This document shows, one piece after another, positions 57,116 through 64,000 of a stretch of DNA of 64,000 bases. Within the stretch, counting starts at the first letter, position 1. Each line of letters opens with the position of its first letter. Below the pieces are notes generated by a model. The model made no database searches. It was not told the DNA's origin and was given only the letters and a program-made list of their open reading frames with translations. The position numbers and the translations under genes were made by a program. Source of the stretch: Microvirga alba. Lineage in GTDB: Bacteria > Pseudomonadota > Alphaproteobacteria > Rhizobiales > Beijerinckiaceae. Location of the stretch: NCBI RefSeq assembly GCF_015694465.1, contig NZ_JADQDO010000002.1, positions 620,001-684,000 of the forward strand, written 5' to 3'.

Positions 57116-58693
57116 TCAAGGCGCGAGGGGCGGATCGTCCGCATGAGGGATGAGGCGGGGCAGGTAGGTCTCGTACCAGACCTTGAGTTTCCCCAGGGCC
57201 GGGTGGGCAAGATTGCGGATGAGGTAGTTCTCTATCCGAGGCAGATGCTTCAGGTAATGCGGCTTGCCATCGCGCCGGTCGAGGCGGGCAAAGATGCCCA
57301 GGATCTTGGTGGCGCGCTGCGCGCCCATGATGGCGTAGGCGCGGGCGAAGGCCGCGACGTCGAAATCGCGCTCGGCGGCTTTGCGCTCGCGGGCATAGAG
57401 GCCGATGAGTTTCAATTCGAGATCGGGCGGCACGGTGACGCGCGCATCCTGCAGCAGCGAGGCGACGTCATAAGCGGGCGAGCCCAGCACCGCGTCCTGG
57501 AAATCGATCAGGCCGACGCGGCTCAATCCTTCCCGCTCCGGCATCCAGATCAGGTTCGGCGAGTGATAATCGCGCAAGGTCCACGTGGTCGGCCCGGCGA
57601 GGATCTCACCGAGCGCTTCGGTCCACAGATTGACGAACTCCGCCCGCGCCGAGCCCGACAGCTGCGTGCCGATGATGTGGGGCACATACCAATCCGCCAG
57701 AAGCTCGACCTCGATCAGAAGCGCTTCGAGATCGTAGGGCGGAATGGCATGGTCGATGCCGTCGGCGACGGGGAGCACCTGCGGCAGGGTCGTGCCGTGG
57801 AGCCTCACCAGAACCCGCGTCGCTTCCGCGTAGCGTTCCGGAATCGGGCCGTTGTCATCGACCACCGGCTCATTGCCGAGATCCTCGATCAGCAGAAGCC
57901 CGACATTGAGATCCTCGCCATAAATCCGCGGCGCGCTGAAACCCAAGGCGCGCAAACCCTTGTCCATGGCGACGAAGGCATTCACCGTCTCGGCGAGCTT
58001 TGCGATGGTCGTGTAGGGCTTGCCCCGGCGCACTGCCGGCCCGATCGGGCGCGGCGGCGAGATCATCAGAAGCGCGGTCTCGCCATTCGGCTTCACCAGG
58101 CGCTCATAGGAGCGGATCACCGAGGCATCGCCCGGCATGGGCAGGCGGGCAGCGTCCTGCCAGCCGCTGCGTATGACCAGGGTCTGGAATGCTTTCAGCC
58201 GCACGAGCCGGGGCGCGAAGGCGCCGGTGCCGGTGAGCGTCGCAATGCGCCCGCCCCCGGGCGCGAGATCGAGCCGGAGGTCGAGGCGCTCGGACTTGAG
58301 CGCATCATCCGCGCGCTCCGGCCACTCGACCAGGGTGACGGCGTTCTCCGTCGTTTCTTCCCAGCCCAGCTCAACCAGTTCGTAGCCGCCTGAAAGGCGG
58401 TAGAAATCCGCATGCACGATGGCTTGGCGCGCGCTTTCATAGACCTGCATGAGAGTGAAGGTCGGGCTCGGCACTTCAAGCTCGGGATCGCCCGCAAGCG
58501 TGCGCACGAGCGCGCGTGCGAACGTCGTCTTGCCCGCGCCGAGACCACCCGAGAGGGTCACGAGATCGCCGGGGCGCACTTCCTCGGCGATGATCCGCGC
58601 CAGGTGCTCGGTCGCGTCGTGGTCGGGAAGCGTCACGATCCAGATGGGTTGTGAGCCATGTTCCTCGAGGCTGCGGGCCATTCCATTCACCAT
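57116..58693 (-). CDS. TsaE-AmgK fusion protein
   Basis: A 525-residue protein with two domains. Residues about 10-155 are TsaE, the ATPase of tRNA threonylcarbamoyladenosine synthesis, with Walker A SGGLGAGKTTFARAL (48-62) and the TsaE-specific SPTFTLMQVYE and HADFYRL. Residues about 165-525 are an aminoglycoside-phosphotransferase-like kinase with LRDYHSPNLIW (catalytic aspartate and asparagine) and VGLIDFQDAVLGSPAYDVASLLQD. The second part matches AmgK, an anomeric sugar kinase for MurNAc and GlcNAc; murU follows. The fusion is continuous, with no frameshift. ATG 58693 follows AGGA at normal spacing. Confidence 0.9.
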   Translation of the reverse strand: MVNGMARSLEEHGSQPIWIVTLPDHDATEHLARIIAEEVRPGDLVTLSGGLGAGKTTFARALVRTLAGDPELEVPSPTFTLMQVYESARQAIVHADFYRLSGGYELVELGWEETTENAVTLVEWPERADDALKSERLDLRLDLAPGGGRIATLTGTGAFAPRLVRLKAFQTLVIRSGWQDAARLPMPGDASVIRSYERLVKPNGETALLMISPPRPIGPAVRRGKPYTTIAKLAETVNAFVAMDKGLRALGFSAPRIYGEDLNVGLLLIEDLGNEPVVDDNGPIPERYAEATRVLVRLHGTTLPQVLPVADGIDHAIPPYDLEALLIEVELLADWYVPHIIGTQLSGSARAEFVNLWTEALGEILAGPTTWTLRDYHSPNLIWMPEREGLSRVGLIDFQDAVLGSPAYDVASLLQDARVTVPPDLELKLIGLYARERKAAERDFDVAAFARAYAIMGAQRATKILGIFARLDRRDGKPHYLKHLPRIENYLIRNLAHPALGKLKVWYETYLPRLIPHADDPPLAP

Positions 58694-58701
58694 CGCTGTT
58701 C

Positions 58702-61281
58702 CTACTCGGCGGCAAGCGGGGGGACCGCATTGCGCGTGGAACGGCCATCGGAGGGCGATTCCTGCCTTTCATTGGGGAAAATACAGGTCACCGTGGTTCC
58801 CAGCTCCGGCGCCGACGACAATTCGACCCGGCCGCCATGCAGCTCCACGAAGGAGCGCACGATGGCGAGGCCCAGGCCCACGCCGCGATGACGGGTGCCG
58901 AGCGTGTGGCTCTCGAAACGCTCGAAGACACGGGCCTTGATCTCCGGCGGCATGCCGCGACCCTGGTCCTTTACGTGGAAGACCACCTCGCCGCCGATCT
59001 TGCGCGCGCTCACGCGGATCGTCTGACCGGGCGAGGAGAAGCCGACCGCGTTGGACAACAGGTTGAACAGGATCTGCCGTACGCGCTTGCCGTCGGCAAC
59101 GAAGGAGCCGATGTCGGCGGGTGCATCGATGGCGACGTGAAGCGACGATTCCGCGAGCCGATCCTCAAGCCCCCGCATGGCCGCTTCGATGGTCGAACGG
59201 ATATCGACGATCTCCGGCACCAGTTCGAGCGAGCCCGTATCGATGGAGGCGAGGTCGAGAATGTCGTTGAGCATCGCCAGCAGCGCCGCGGCGGAGCGCA
59301 TGATGTGGTCAGTATATTCGCGCTGGCGCGGATTGAGCGCGCCGACCGTCTCGTCGCCGAGAAGCTGCGCGAAGCCGATGACATTGGTGAGCGGCGAGCG
59401 CAGCTCGTAGGAGACGTGGTGCACGAAATCGTCGCGCAGGCGCGAAGCGCGCTCCAGCGCCTCGTTGCGCTCGGTCAGCGCCCGCTCCACGCTGACACTC
59501 GCGGTGACGTCGATGAAAGTCAGAAGCGTCGCGCCGTCCGGCAGCGGCTGCGCGGTGCAATCGAGCGCGGAGCCATCGCGCCGCTCCATGCGGCAGCTCA
59601 GACCCATGCGCATATCGGCAAGGCCGGCCACCGCGCCGCGAATGTCGATCCACGGCTCTTCCTGCGGCGCGAGCAGGCGGCCAGCCTTGATGATCGCGTC
59701 GATATGCGGGTGCTCGACCTTGAGGCCCGCCGGCAGGCTCCACATTTCCGCGAAGGCGCGGTTGTGCAGCTTGAGGCGTCCGTCCGAGCCGAACACGGCG
59801 ACGCCCTCTTTCAATGTGTCGAGGGTCTCGCTCTGCACCTGCGTCAGGGCGTTCACCTGCGATTCGAGTTCGACGCGCTCGCTGACGTCGTCGAAGAGAT
59901 AGGTCACGCCCCCTTGCGGGTTCGGATTGATGACGACGCGGATCGTGCGGCGGTCGGGCAGGTGCCACCAGGTCTCATGCGATTCCACCGCGCGATAGCC
60001 GGTGAGGACATCCGCTTTCCAGGCGCGGAAATCCGCCTGCTCGGGCAGCTTGCGCGCGGTGCGCAGACGGTCGAGCACTTCGCTGTCCGTGGGACGCGTC
60101 GCGAGAAAAGCCTGATCGAGGCCCCACAAGCGCTGATAGGCGGCGTTGCTGAAGATCAGGTTCTGCGATCCGTCGAAGATCGCGACGGCGGTGGCCAGTT
60201 CGTCGAGGGTGCGCACATGCGCGTTCATCTGCCGCTGCAGATCGGTCCTCACCGATTCGAGTTCTGAGACATCGACGGCGATGCCCGCGCTGCCGCCCGC
60301 CGTCGGACGTTCGACCACATCGAGAACGGAGCGCTGCCCCGCCGTGACGGCGGTGACGCGGGCGGAGTAGGTCCCGCCGGTCTTGCGCTGGCGGACGGAT
60401 TCATTCCGCGTCTGCTGGTTCAGGAGTTCGAGCGAGCGCGCCGCCGCATCCTCGATATTCGTCGCCTCGACCGCGCGCAGATAGGCCTGGTTCGCCCAAA
60501 CGAGTTTGTCCTCGGCATCGCGAATCCAGAGCGGATAGGCGACGGAGTCGAGAAGCATCGTCATGGAGCGCAGATCGTTGCGCGCCGCGCCGAGATCCGC
60601 GCGCGCTTTCAGAAGCTCGGCCCGGTCGCCGGTGACGTCGCGCAGGCGCAGGATCGCGCGGCCGCCGATGGTGCGGCCCTCCAGCGCGATGTAGCGATTG
60701 TCGAGGCTGCGCGCGGTGAGGCGGAAGCTCTCGCCGCGCTGCTTCAATTGTTCCAGCGCGCCGTCGAGCAAGGCGGCGTCGGCAGGCGCAAGCCATGCGC
60801 CAAAGGCCAGCGCGCGCTTGGCGGTCGCACCGTCCGCGACGATGGAAGGATCGCCCTCGAAACGCGGCTCCCCGTCCCGGCCCTGCCAGCTCACCAGCAA
60901 TTGCCGCTCGGAGCCCATGAGGAGGGTGGCGAGATCGTCCGCGCCGCGCAAGGCGCTCAATTCGGCCCGCAGGGCACGCTCGCGCCGCGCGGAAATCCGC
61001 TGCTGGCGCAACAGCAACAGGGCGGCGGCGGTGGAGAAGGCCACGAGCCCCATGGAGAGGCCGAAATAGGAGGCGTTGTGAAGATCGAAGCTGCGCAGAG
61101 CACCCAGAAGTTCCTCGGTCTTCTCGCGCAGGACGGGCAAGGACGGAAGGGTGAGGTCGGCGGCGAGAGCGGGCCAGGAGGTCCCTGCCAGGAAGGCGAG
61201 GGTCAGGGGCGTGCGGCCCTTGGCGACGAGATGTCCCGTCGGGCCTCCCCTGCCGTCATGACGCTGCCAATGCCCGGCCAT
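58702..61281 (-). CDS. divL: DivL-type atypical sensor kinase (Tyr at the phosphoacceptor site)
   Basis: An 859-residue membrane-associated kinase-like protein. A hydrophobic N-terminal stretch (about 24-42) and a membrane helix (about 72-92) precede several PAS-type regions. The H-box reads VSYELRSPLTNVIGFAQLL, so the phosphoacceptor is Tyr625 instead of histidine, the hallmark of DivL in Caulobacter. The ATPase domain is intact (FNLLSNAV, VKDQGRGMPPE and GVGLGLAIVRSFVELHGG). DivL controls CckA and so CtrA in the cell cycle. The gene lies next to tsaE-amgK and ahcY, as in related genomes. A TTAA-N7-TTAA site lies about 198 bases upstream of its start. Confidence 0.88.
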   Translation of the reverse strand: MAGHWQRHDGRGGPTGHLVAKGRTPLTLAFLAGTSWPALAADLTLPSLPVLREKTEELLGALRSFDLHNASYFGLSMGLVAFSTAAALLLLRQQRISARRERALRAELSALRGADDLATLLMGSERQLLVSWQGRDGEPRFEGDPSIVADGATAKRALAFGAWLAPADAALLDGALEQLKQRGESFRLTARSLDNRYIALEGRTIGGRAILRLRDVTGDRAELLKARADLGAARNDLRSMTMLLDSVAYPLWIRDAEDKLVWANQAYLRAVEATNIEDAAARSLELLNQQTRNESVRQRKTGGTYSARVTAVTAGQRSVLDVVERPTAGGSAGIAVDVSELESVRTDLQRQMNAHVRTLDELATAVAIFDGSQNLIFSNAAYQRLWGLDQAFLATRPTDSEVLDRLRTARKLPEQADFRAWKADVLTGYRAVESHETWWHLPDRRTIRVVINPNPQGGVTYLFDDVSERVELESQVNALTQVQSETLDTLKEGVAVFGSDGRLKLHNRAFAEMWSLPAGLKVEHPHIDAIIKAGRLLAPQEEPWIDIRGAVAGLADMRMGLSCRMERRDGSALDCTAQPLPDGATLLTFIDVTASVSVERALTERNEALERASRLRDDFVHHVSYELRSPLTNVIGFAQLLGDETVGALNPRQREYTDHIMRSAAALLAMLNDILDLASIDTGSLELVPEIVDIRSTIEAAMRGLEDRLAESSLHVAIDAPADIGSFVADGKRVRQILFNLLSNAVGFSSPGQTIRVSARKIGGEVVFHVKDQGRGMPPEIKARVFERFESHTLGTRHRGVGLGLAIVRSFVELHGGRVELSSAPELGTTVTCIFPNERQESPSDGRSTRNAVPPLAAE

Positions 61282-61478
61282 GCCGCGCTGTCCTTCCTAA
61301 TCTCTCGCGGCCCAAAACGCGGGCCAAAAATCATCCAGGCCTGCGCCGGTCTTTCAAGACGCGGCGGAGGGGCTGCTCGACAACACATGAACGGAACTGC
61401 CGGCATCGTTTTTGAAATCAAACCAACCGGGCGAATCGCGCTCACTTTAGACTACCGGTGACTCCGCCAGGAAGAGGG

Positions 61479-61493
61479 TTAAGGTCCCGTTAA
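61479..61493. promoter_or_regulatory. Putative CtrA-binding site upstream of divL
   Basis: TTAA-GGTCCCG-TTAA, an exact TTAA-N7-TTAA match to the CtrA consensus, in the 410-base divL-ahcY gap. No other full match was noticed in intergenic regions of the window. Confidence 0.6.
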
Positions 61494-61593
61494 GCGTCCT
61501 TTGGAGAGCCTGTGCACAAGGTGTTGATAGAGCTTGCATAAGGTGTGGTTTTTCGCGTGGCGCGCAACCCTTGTTGTGAAGCGCGGCCCCGTT

Positions 61594-61614
61594 CCCTCCC
61601 CCTGGTGGGGAGGG
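61594..61614. repeat. Short palindrome CCCTCCCC type
   Basis: CCCTCCCC and GGGGAGGG around CTGGT. Similar in design to the hairpin at 21769-21791; a dispersed GC-rich palindrome. It lies just downstream of the ahcY terminator. Confidence 0.5.
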
Positions 61615-61634
61615 GAATGTCCCCACGACCGCTC

Positions 61635-61664
61635 AAAGAAAAAGCCCGGCGGTTGCCGGGCTTT
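61635..61664 (-). terminator. Rho-independent terminator of ahcY
   Basis: AAAGCCCGGC and GCCGGGCTTT with a 4-base loop, followed on the minus strand by TTTTTCTTT. It lies 28 bases past the ahcY stop. Confidence 0.93.
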
Positions 61665-61691
61665 CTCGCGTTCGACGTATGGAACGTCGGA

Positions 61692-63092
61692 TCAGTAGCG
61701 GTAGTGATCCGGCTTGAACGGGCCGGTGTCCTTCACGCCGATATAGGAGGCCTGATCGGGACGCAGCTTGGTGAGCTTCACGCCGATCTTTTCGAGATGC
61801 AGCGAGGCGACCTTCTCGTCCAGGTGCTTCGGCAGGGTGTAGACCTTCTTCTCGTACTTGCCGGCGTTGTTCCAGAGTTCGATCTGGGCCAGCGTCTGGT
61901 TGGTGAAGGAAGCCGACATCACGAAGGACGGGTGACCCATGGCGTTGCCGAGGTTCACGAGGCGGCCTTCCGAGAGCAGGATGATGCGGTGGTTGTCCGG
62001 GAACGTGATTTCGTCCACCTGCGGCTTGATGTTGTTCCACTTGAGGTTCTTCAGGCCAGCGACCTGAATCTCGTTGTCGAAGTGGCCGATATTGCAGACG
62101 ATCGCCCGGTCCTTCATCGCGCGCATGTGCTCGATGGTGATGACGTCCTTGTTGCCGGTGGCGGTGACGAAGATGTCGGCGCGGGGAGCAGCGTCCTCCA
62201 TCGTGGTCACTTCATAGCCTTCCATCGCGGCCTGGAGCGCGCAGATCGGATCGACTTCCGACACCAGCACGCGGCAGCCGGCCTGGCGAAGCGACGCCGC
62301 CGAGCCCTTGCCCACGTCGCCGAAGCCGGCGACCATGGCGACCTTGCCGGCCATCATCACGTCCGTGCCGCGACGGATGCCGTCGACGAGCGATTCACGG
62401 CAGCCATAGAGGTTGTCGAACTTCGACTTCGTCACCGAGTCGTTGACGTTGATGGCCGGGAAGAGAAGCTTGCCTTCCTTGGCCATGATGTAGAGGCGGT
62501 GCACGCCCGTGGTGGTCTCTTCCGAGACGCCCTTGATGGACTTGGCGACTTCCGCGAACCAGCCCTTGGGCTTTTCCTTGAGCAGGCGCTTGATCAGCGC
62601 GAAGAGGACTTCCTCTTCTTCCGCGCCGGGCTTCTCGAGGAAGGCCACGTCGCCCTGCTCGGCGCGAAGACCGAGATGGACGAGCATGGTGGCGTCGCCG
62701 CCGTCGTCGAGGATCATGTTCGGCACGCCGCCGCCATGCCAGTCGAACAGCTTGGCGGTGTAGTCCCAATACTCGACGAGCGTCTCGCCCTTATAGGCGA
62801 AGACCGGGATGCCGGCGGCGGCGATGGCGGCGGCGGCGTGATCCTGGGTCGAATAGATGTTGCACGACACCCAGCGGATGTCCGCGCCGAGATGCTTCAA
62901 GGTCTCGATCAGCACGGCGGTCTGGATGGTCATGTGGAGCGAGCCGGCGATGCGCGCGCCCTTCAGGGGCTGCTTCGGGCCGTATTCTTCGCGGATGGCC
63001 ATGAGGCCCGGCATCTCGGTCTCGGCGATCGAGATTTCCTTGCGGCCGAAATCGGCGAGCGAGATGTCCTTGACGATGTAATCCTGAGCCAT
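61692..63092 (-). CDS. ahcY: Adenosylhomocysteinase
   Basis: Splits S-adenosylhomocysteine to adenosine and homocysteine, relieving product inhibition of methyltransferases. 466 residues. The NAD-binding loop is [35 protein letters not shown] and the C-terminal [14 protein letters not shown] with KPDHYRY are typical. The ATG at 63092 has GGAGAGG upstream; the frame is open much further but not conserved. A perfect 20-base palindrome 76 bases upstream suggests transcriptional control. Confidence 0.98.
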   Translation of the reverse strand: MAQDYIVKDISLADFGRKEISIAETEMPGLMAIREEYGPKQPLKGARIAGSLHMTIQTAVLIETLKHLGADIRWVSCNIYSTQDHAAAAIAAAGIPVFAYKGETLVEYWDYTAKLFDWHGGGVPNMILDDGGDATMLVHLGLRAEQGDVAFLEKPGAEEEEVLFALIKRLLKEKPKGWFAEVAKSIKGVSEETTTGVHRLYIMAKEGKLLFPAINVNDSVTKSKFDNLYGCRESLVDGIRRGTDVMMAGKVAMVAGFGDVGKGSAASLRQAGCRVLVSEVDPICALQAAMEGYEVTTMEDAAPRADIFVTATGNKDVITIEHMRAMKDRAIVCNIGHFDNEIQVAGLKNLKWNNIKPQVDEITFPDNHRIILLSEGRLVNLGNAMGHPSFVMSASFTNQTLAQIELWNNAGKYEKKVYTLPKHLDEKVASLHLEKIGVKLTKLRPDQASYIGVKDTGPFKPDHYRY

Positions 63093-63167
63093 GATGGCCT
63101 CTCCGTGCACCCTTGGGGTTTGAATTGCCGCAGTCTCTAGCAGAGAGCCGCGGCAGAGGCAATCAAG

Positions 63168-63187
63168 ATATAAAGATGTCTTTATAT
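63168..63187. promoter_or_regulatory. Perfect palindrome upstream of ahcY (SahR-like operator)
   Basis: ATATAAAGA-TG-TCTTTATAT, 76 bases upstream of the ahcY start, likely overlapping its promoter. The AAAGA-N2-TCTTT core resembles operators of ArsR-family methionine/SAH regulators (SahR type) reported upstream of ahcY and met genes in Proteobacteria. No such regulator is in the window. Confidence 0.6.
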
Positions 63188-63212
63188 GTTCTGGGACAAG
63201 CGCCACGGGTTG

Positions 63213-63351
63213 GTCATTCCGGGGCGCCCCAGGCGAGCCCGGAACCCATAAACGCCCGCGTGTCAGGAAAAGACGAGGCGGTCCCCACACGGTTTCTTGG
63301 TACCGTCAGCGTTGATGGGTTCCGGGCTCCGCTTCGCGGCCCCGGAATGAC
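63213..63351. repeat. Long intergenic palindrome GTCATTCCGGGGC type
   Basis: A 139-base element with outer ends GTCATTCCGG and CCGGAATGAC and perfect 15-base inner arms GAGCCCGGAACCCAT (63235-63249) and ATGGGTTCCGGGCTC (63315-63329). It is non-coding, between HPr and ahcY; a distinct family from the CCTCATCCTGAGGAG repeats. Confidence 0.75.
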
Positions 63352-63381
63352 AGAGCGAGAGGTACTAAACCCTTTTGGGTC

Positions 63382-63702
63382 TTACTCGTCTTCGCCGAAC
63401 CGGTTGGCCAAAAGATCGCCGATGGCCTGGAGGCACGCGTCCGCGTCCTCGCCCTTGGCGGTGACGGTGATGGTCGTGCCCTGGGCGGCGGCGAGGGTCA
63501 GAAGACCCATGATCGAGCGGCCGCCGACCGTCTCGCCGCAGCGGGTGACGGTGACCGCGGATTCGAAGCGTTCGACGGTCTGGACGAATTTCGCCGAGGC
63601 GCGGGCGTGCAGGCCGCGGCGGTTGATGATGGGAAGCTCGCGAACCTCGGCTCCCTCGGGGACAGGCGCCGGGGGACAATCCTGATCGAGGGGCTGATCC
63701 AT
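63382..63702 (-). CDS. HPr family phosphocarrier protein
   Basis: Phosphocarrier of a regulatory PTS. 106 residues. The phosphoacceptor histidine is in NRRGLHARASAKFV and the regulatory serine region is SIMGLLTLAAAQG, so HprK-type Ser phosphorylation is possible. It carries a proline-rich N-terminal extension of about 20 residues compared with classic HPr. ATG 63702 follows GGAAG. It starts four bases after the EIIA stop on the same strand, so the two are co-transcribed. Confidence 0.93.
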   Translation of the reverse strand: MDQPLDQDCPPAPVPEGAEVRELPIINRRGLHARASAKFVQTVERFESAVTVTRCGETVGGRSIMGLLTLAAAQGTTITVTAKGEDADACLQAIGDLLANRFGEDE

Positions 63703-63706
63703 TTTC

Positions 63707-64000
63707 TTACTTCCCGGACAGAACGCGCGAGGCGACGTTGATGTATTTTCGCCCGGCTTCCTGAGCGTGGAAGACGGCATCGGTCAGGGATTCCTCATCC
63801 CGGACGGAGGCGAGCTTGATGAGCATGGGCAGGTTGATGCCGGCAACGACCTCGACGGCCCCGCCGTTCATGCACGACAGGGCCAGATTCGAGGGCGTTC
63901 CCCCGAACATATCGGTGAGGACCACGACGCCATACCCCGAATTGACCCGGCACACGGCGTCCATGATGTCCTTGCGCCGTGTCTCCATGTCGTCGTCGGG
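63707..64000 (-). CDS. Mannose-type PTS EIIA, 5' end outside the window
   Basis: C-terminal 97 residues of a mannose/fructose-family EIIA. VVLTDMFGGTPSNLALS and AGINLPMLIKLASVRD are the family signature; the phosphoacceptor histidine is in the missing N-terminal part. In related Alphaproteobacteria this gene lies between hprK and the HPr gene, forming an incomplete PTS without a sugar permease that regulates metabolism. The frame is open to the window edge; the internal ATG at 63988 is not the start. Confidence 0.9.
   Translation of the reverse strand, partial: PDDDMETRRKDIMDAVCRVNSGYGVVVLTDMFGGTPSNLALSCMNGGAVEVVAGINLPMLIKLASVRDEESLTDAVFHAQEAGRKYINVASRVLSGK

Noticed and set aside
58651..60267. 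538-codon plus-strand open frame over divL
   Set aside because: Antisense shadow of the divL coding sequence.
61545..63140. 531-codon plus-strand open frame over ahcY
   Set aside because: Antisense shadow; ahcY on the minus strand is unmistakable.
63093..63212. SAH riboswitch upstream of ahcY
   Set aside because: No convincing conserved core could be drawn, and the perfect protein-type palindrome explains the region better.

Overview
The window is a GC-rich stretch of an alphaproteobacterial chromosome, most likely of the order Hyphomicrobiales (Rhizobiales). The evidence is gene order and gene type: a regulatory PTS (HPr and an EIIA) beside ahcY, a DivL-type kinase with tyrosine at the phosphoacceptor position, a TsaE-phosphotransferase fusion beside a MurU-like nucleotidyltransferase, alphaproteobacterial addAB, mutM/ubiE/ubiB/coaBC/dut, and rpsT-dnaA-dnaN. 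Several intergenic palindrome families of the kind common in this order are also present. The genus cannot be fixed from the sequence alone. No rRNA, tRNA, insertion sequence, phage gene or CRISPR array was seen.

Region 1 (1-12.4 kb) is the most accessory part. It holds the 5' part of a metal P1B-ATPase, folE-queD for pterin/deazapurine synthesis, a secreted cysteine-free SUOX-fold-like protein directly upstream of a membrane GGDEF-EAL enzyme, a MipA/OmpV porin-like protein, an aldehyde dehydrogenase, a DJ-1/PfpI protein, a DsbA-like protein, a MarR regulator divergent from DUF899 and DUF1579 genes, and a solo ParB-like protein.

Region 2 (12.4-28.4 kb) is mainly core genes on the minus strand: gyrB, a LysE exporter, a CPBP protease, recF, folC, accD, trpA, trpB, trpF, an ornithine-cyclodeaminase-family gene, lapA, ihfB, sppA and rpsA. 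An opposite-strand ABC-type ATPase gene sits between trpB and trpA, so trpA must have its own promoter.

Region 3 (28.7-45.5 kb) holds argG, typA, a glyoxalase-fold gene, a GST, and a tightly overlapping minus-strand run (deoxyribosyltransferase-like gene, coaBC, dut, rrf2, then cysK). Next come ubiB-ubiE divergent from mutM, then a DUF2189 gene, an enoyl-CoA hydratase, a TSUP transporter and rpsT.

Region 4 (45.5-64 kb) starts with a 715-base rpsT-dnaA intergenic region carrying a perfect DnaA box and five GANTC (CcrM) sites in 109 bases, a candidate replication origin or methylation-controlled dnaA promoter. It continues with dnaA, dnaN, trxA, addA, addB, murU, tsaE-amgK, divL (with a CtrA-type TTAA-N7-TTAA site upstream), ahcY (with a perfect 20-base palindrome upstream), HPr and a truncated EIIA. 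The best candidates for new biology are the SUOX-like/GGDEF-EAL pair, the ATPase inserted into the trp genes, the GANTC clusters, and the deoxyribosyltransferase-coaBC-dut-rrf2-cysK operon.
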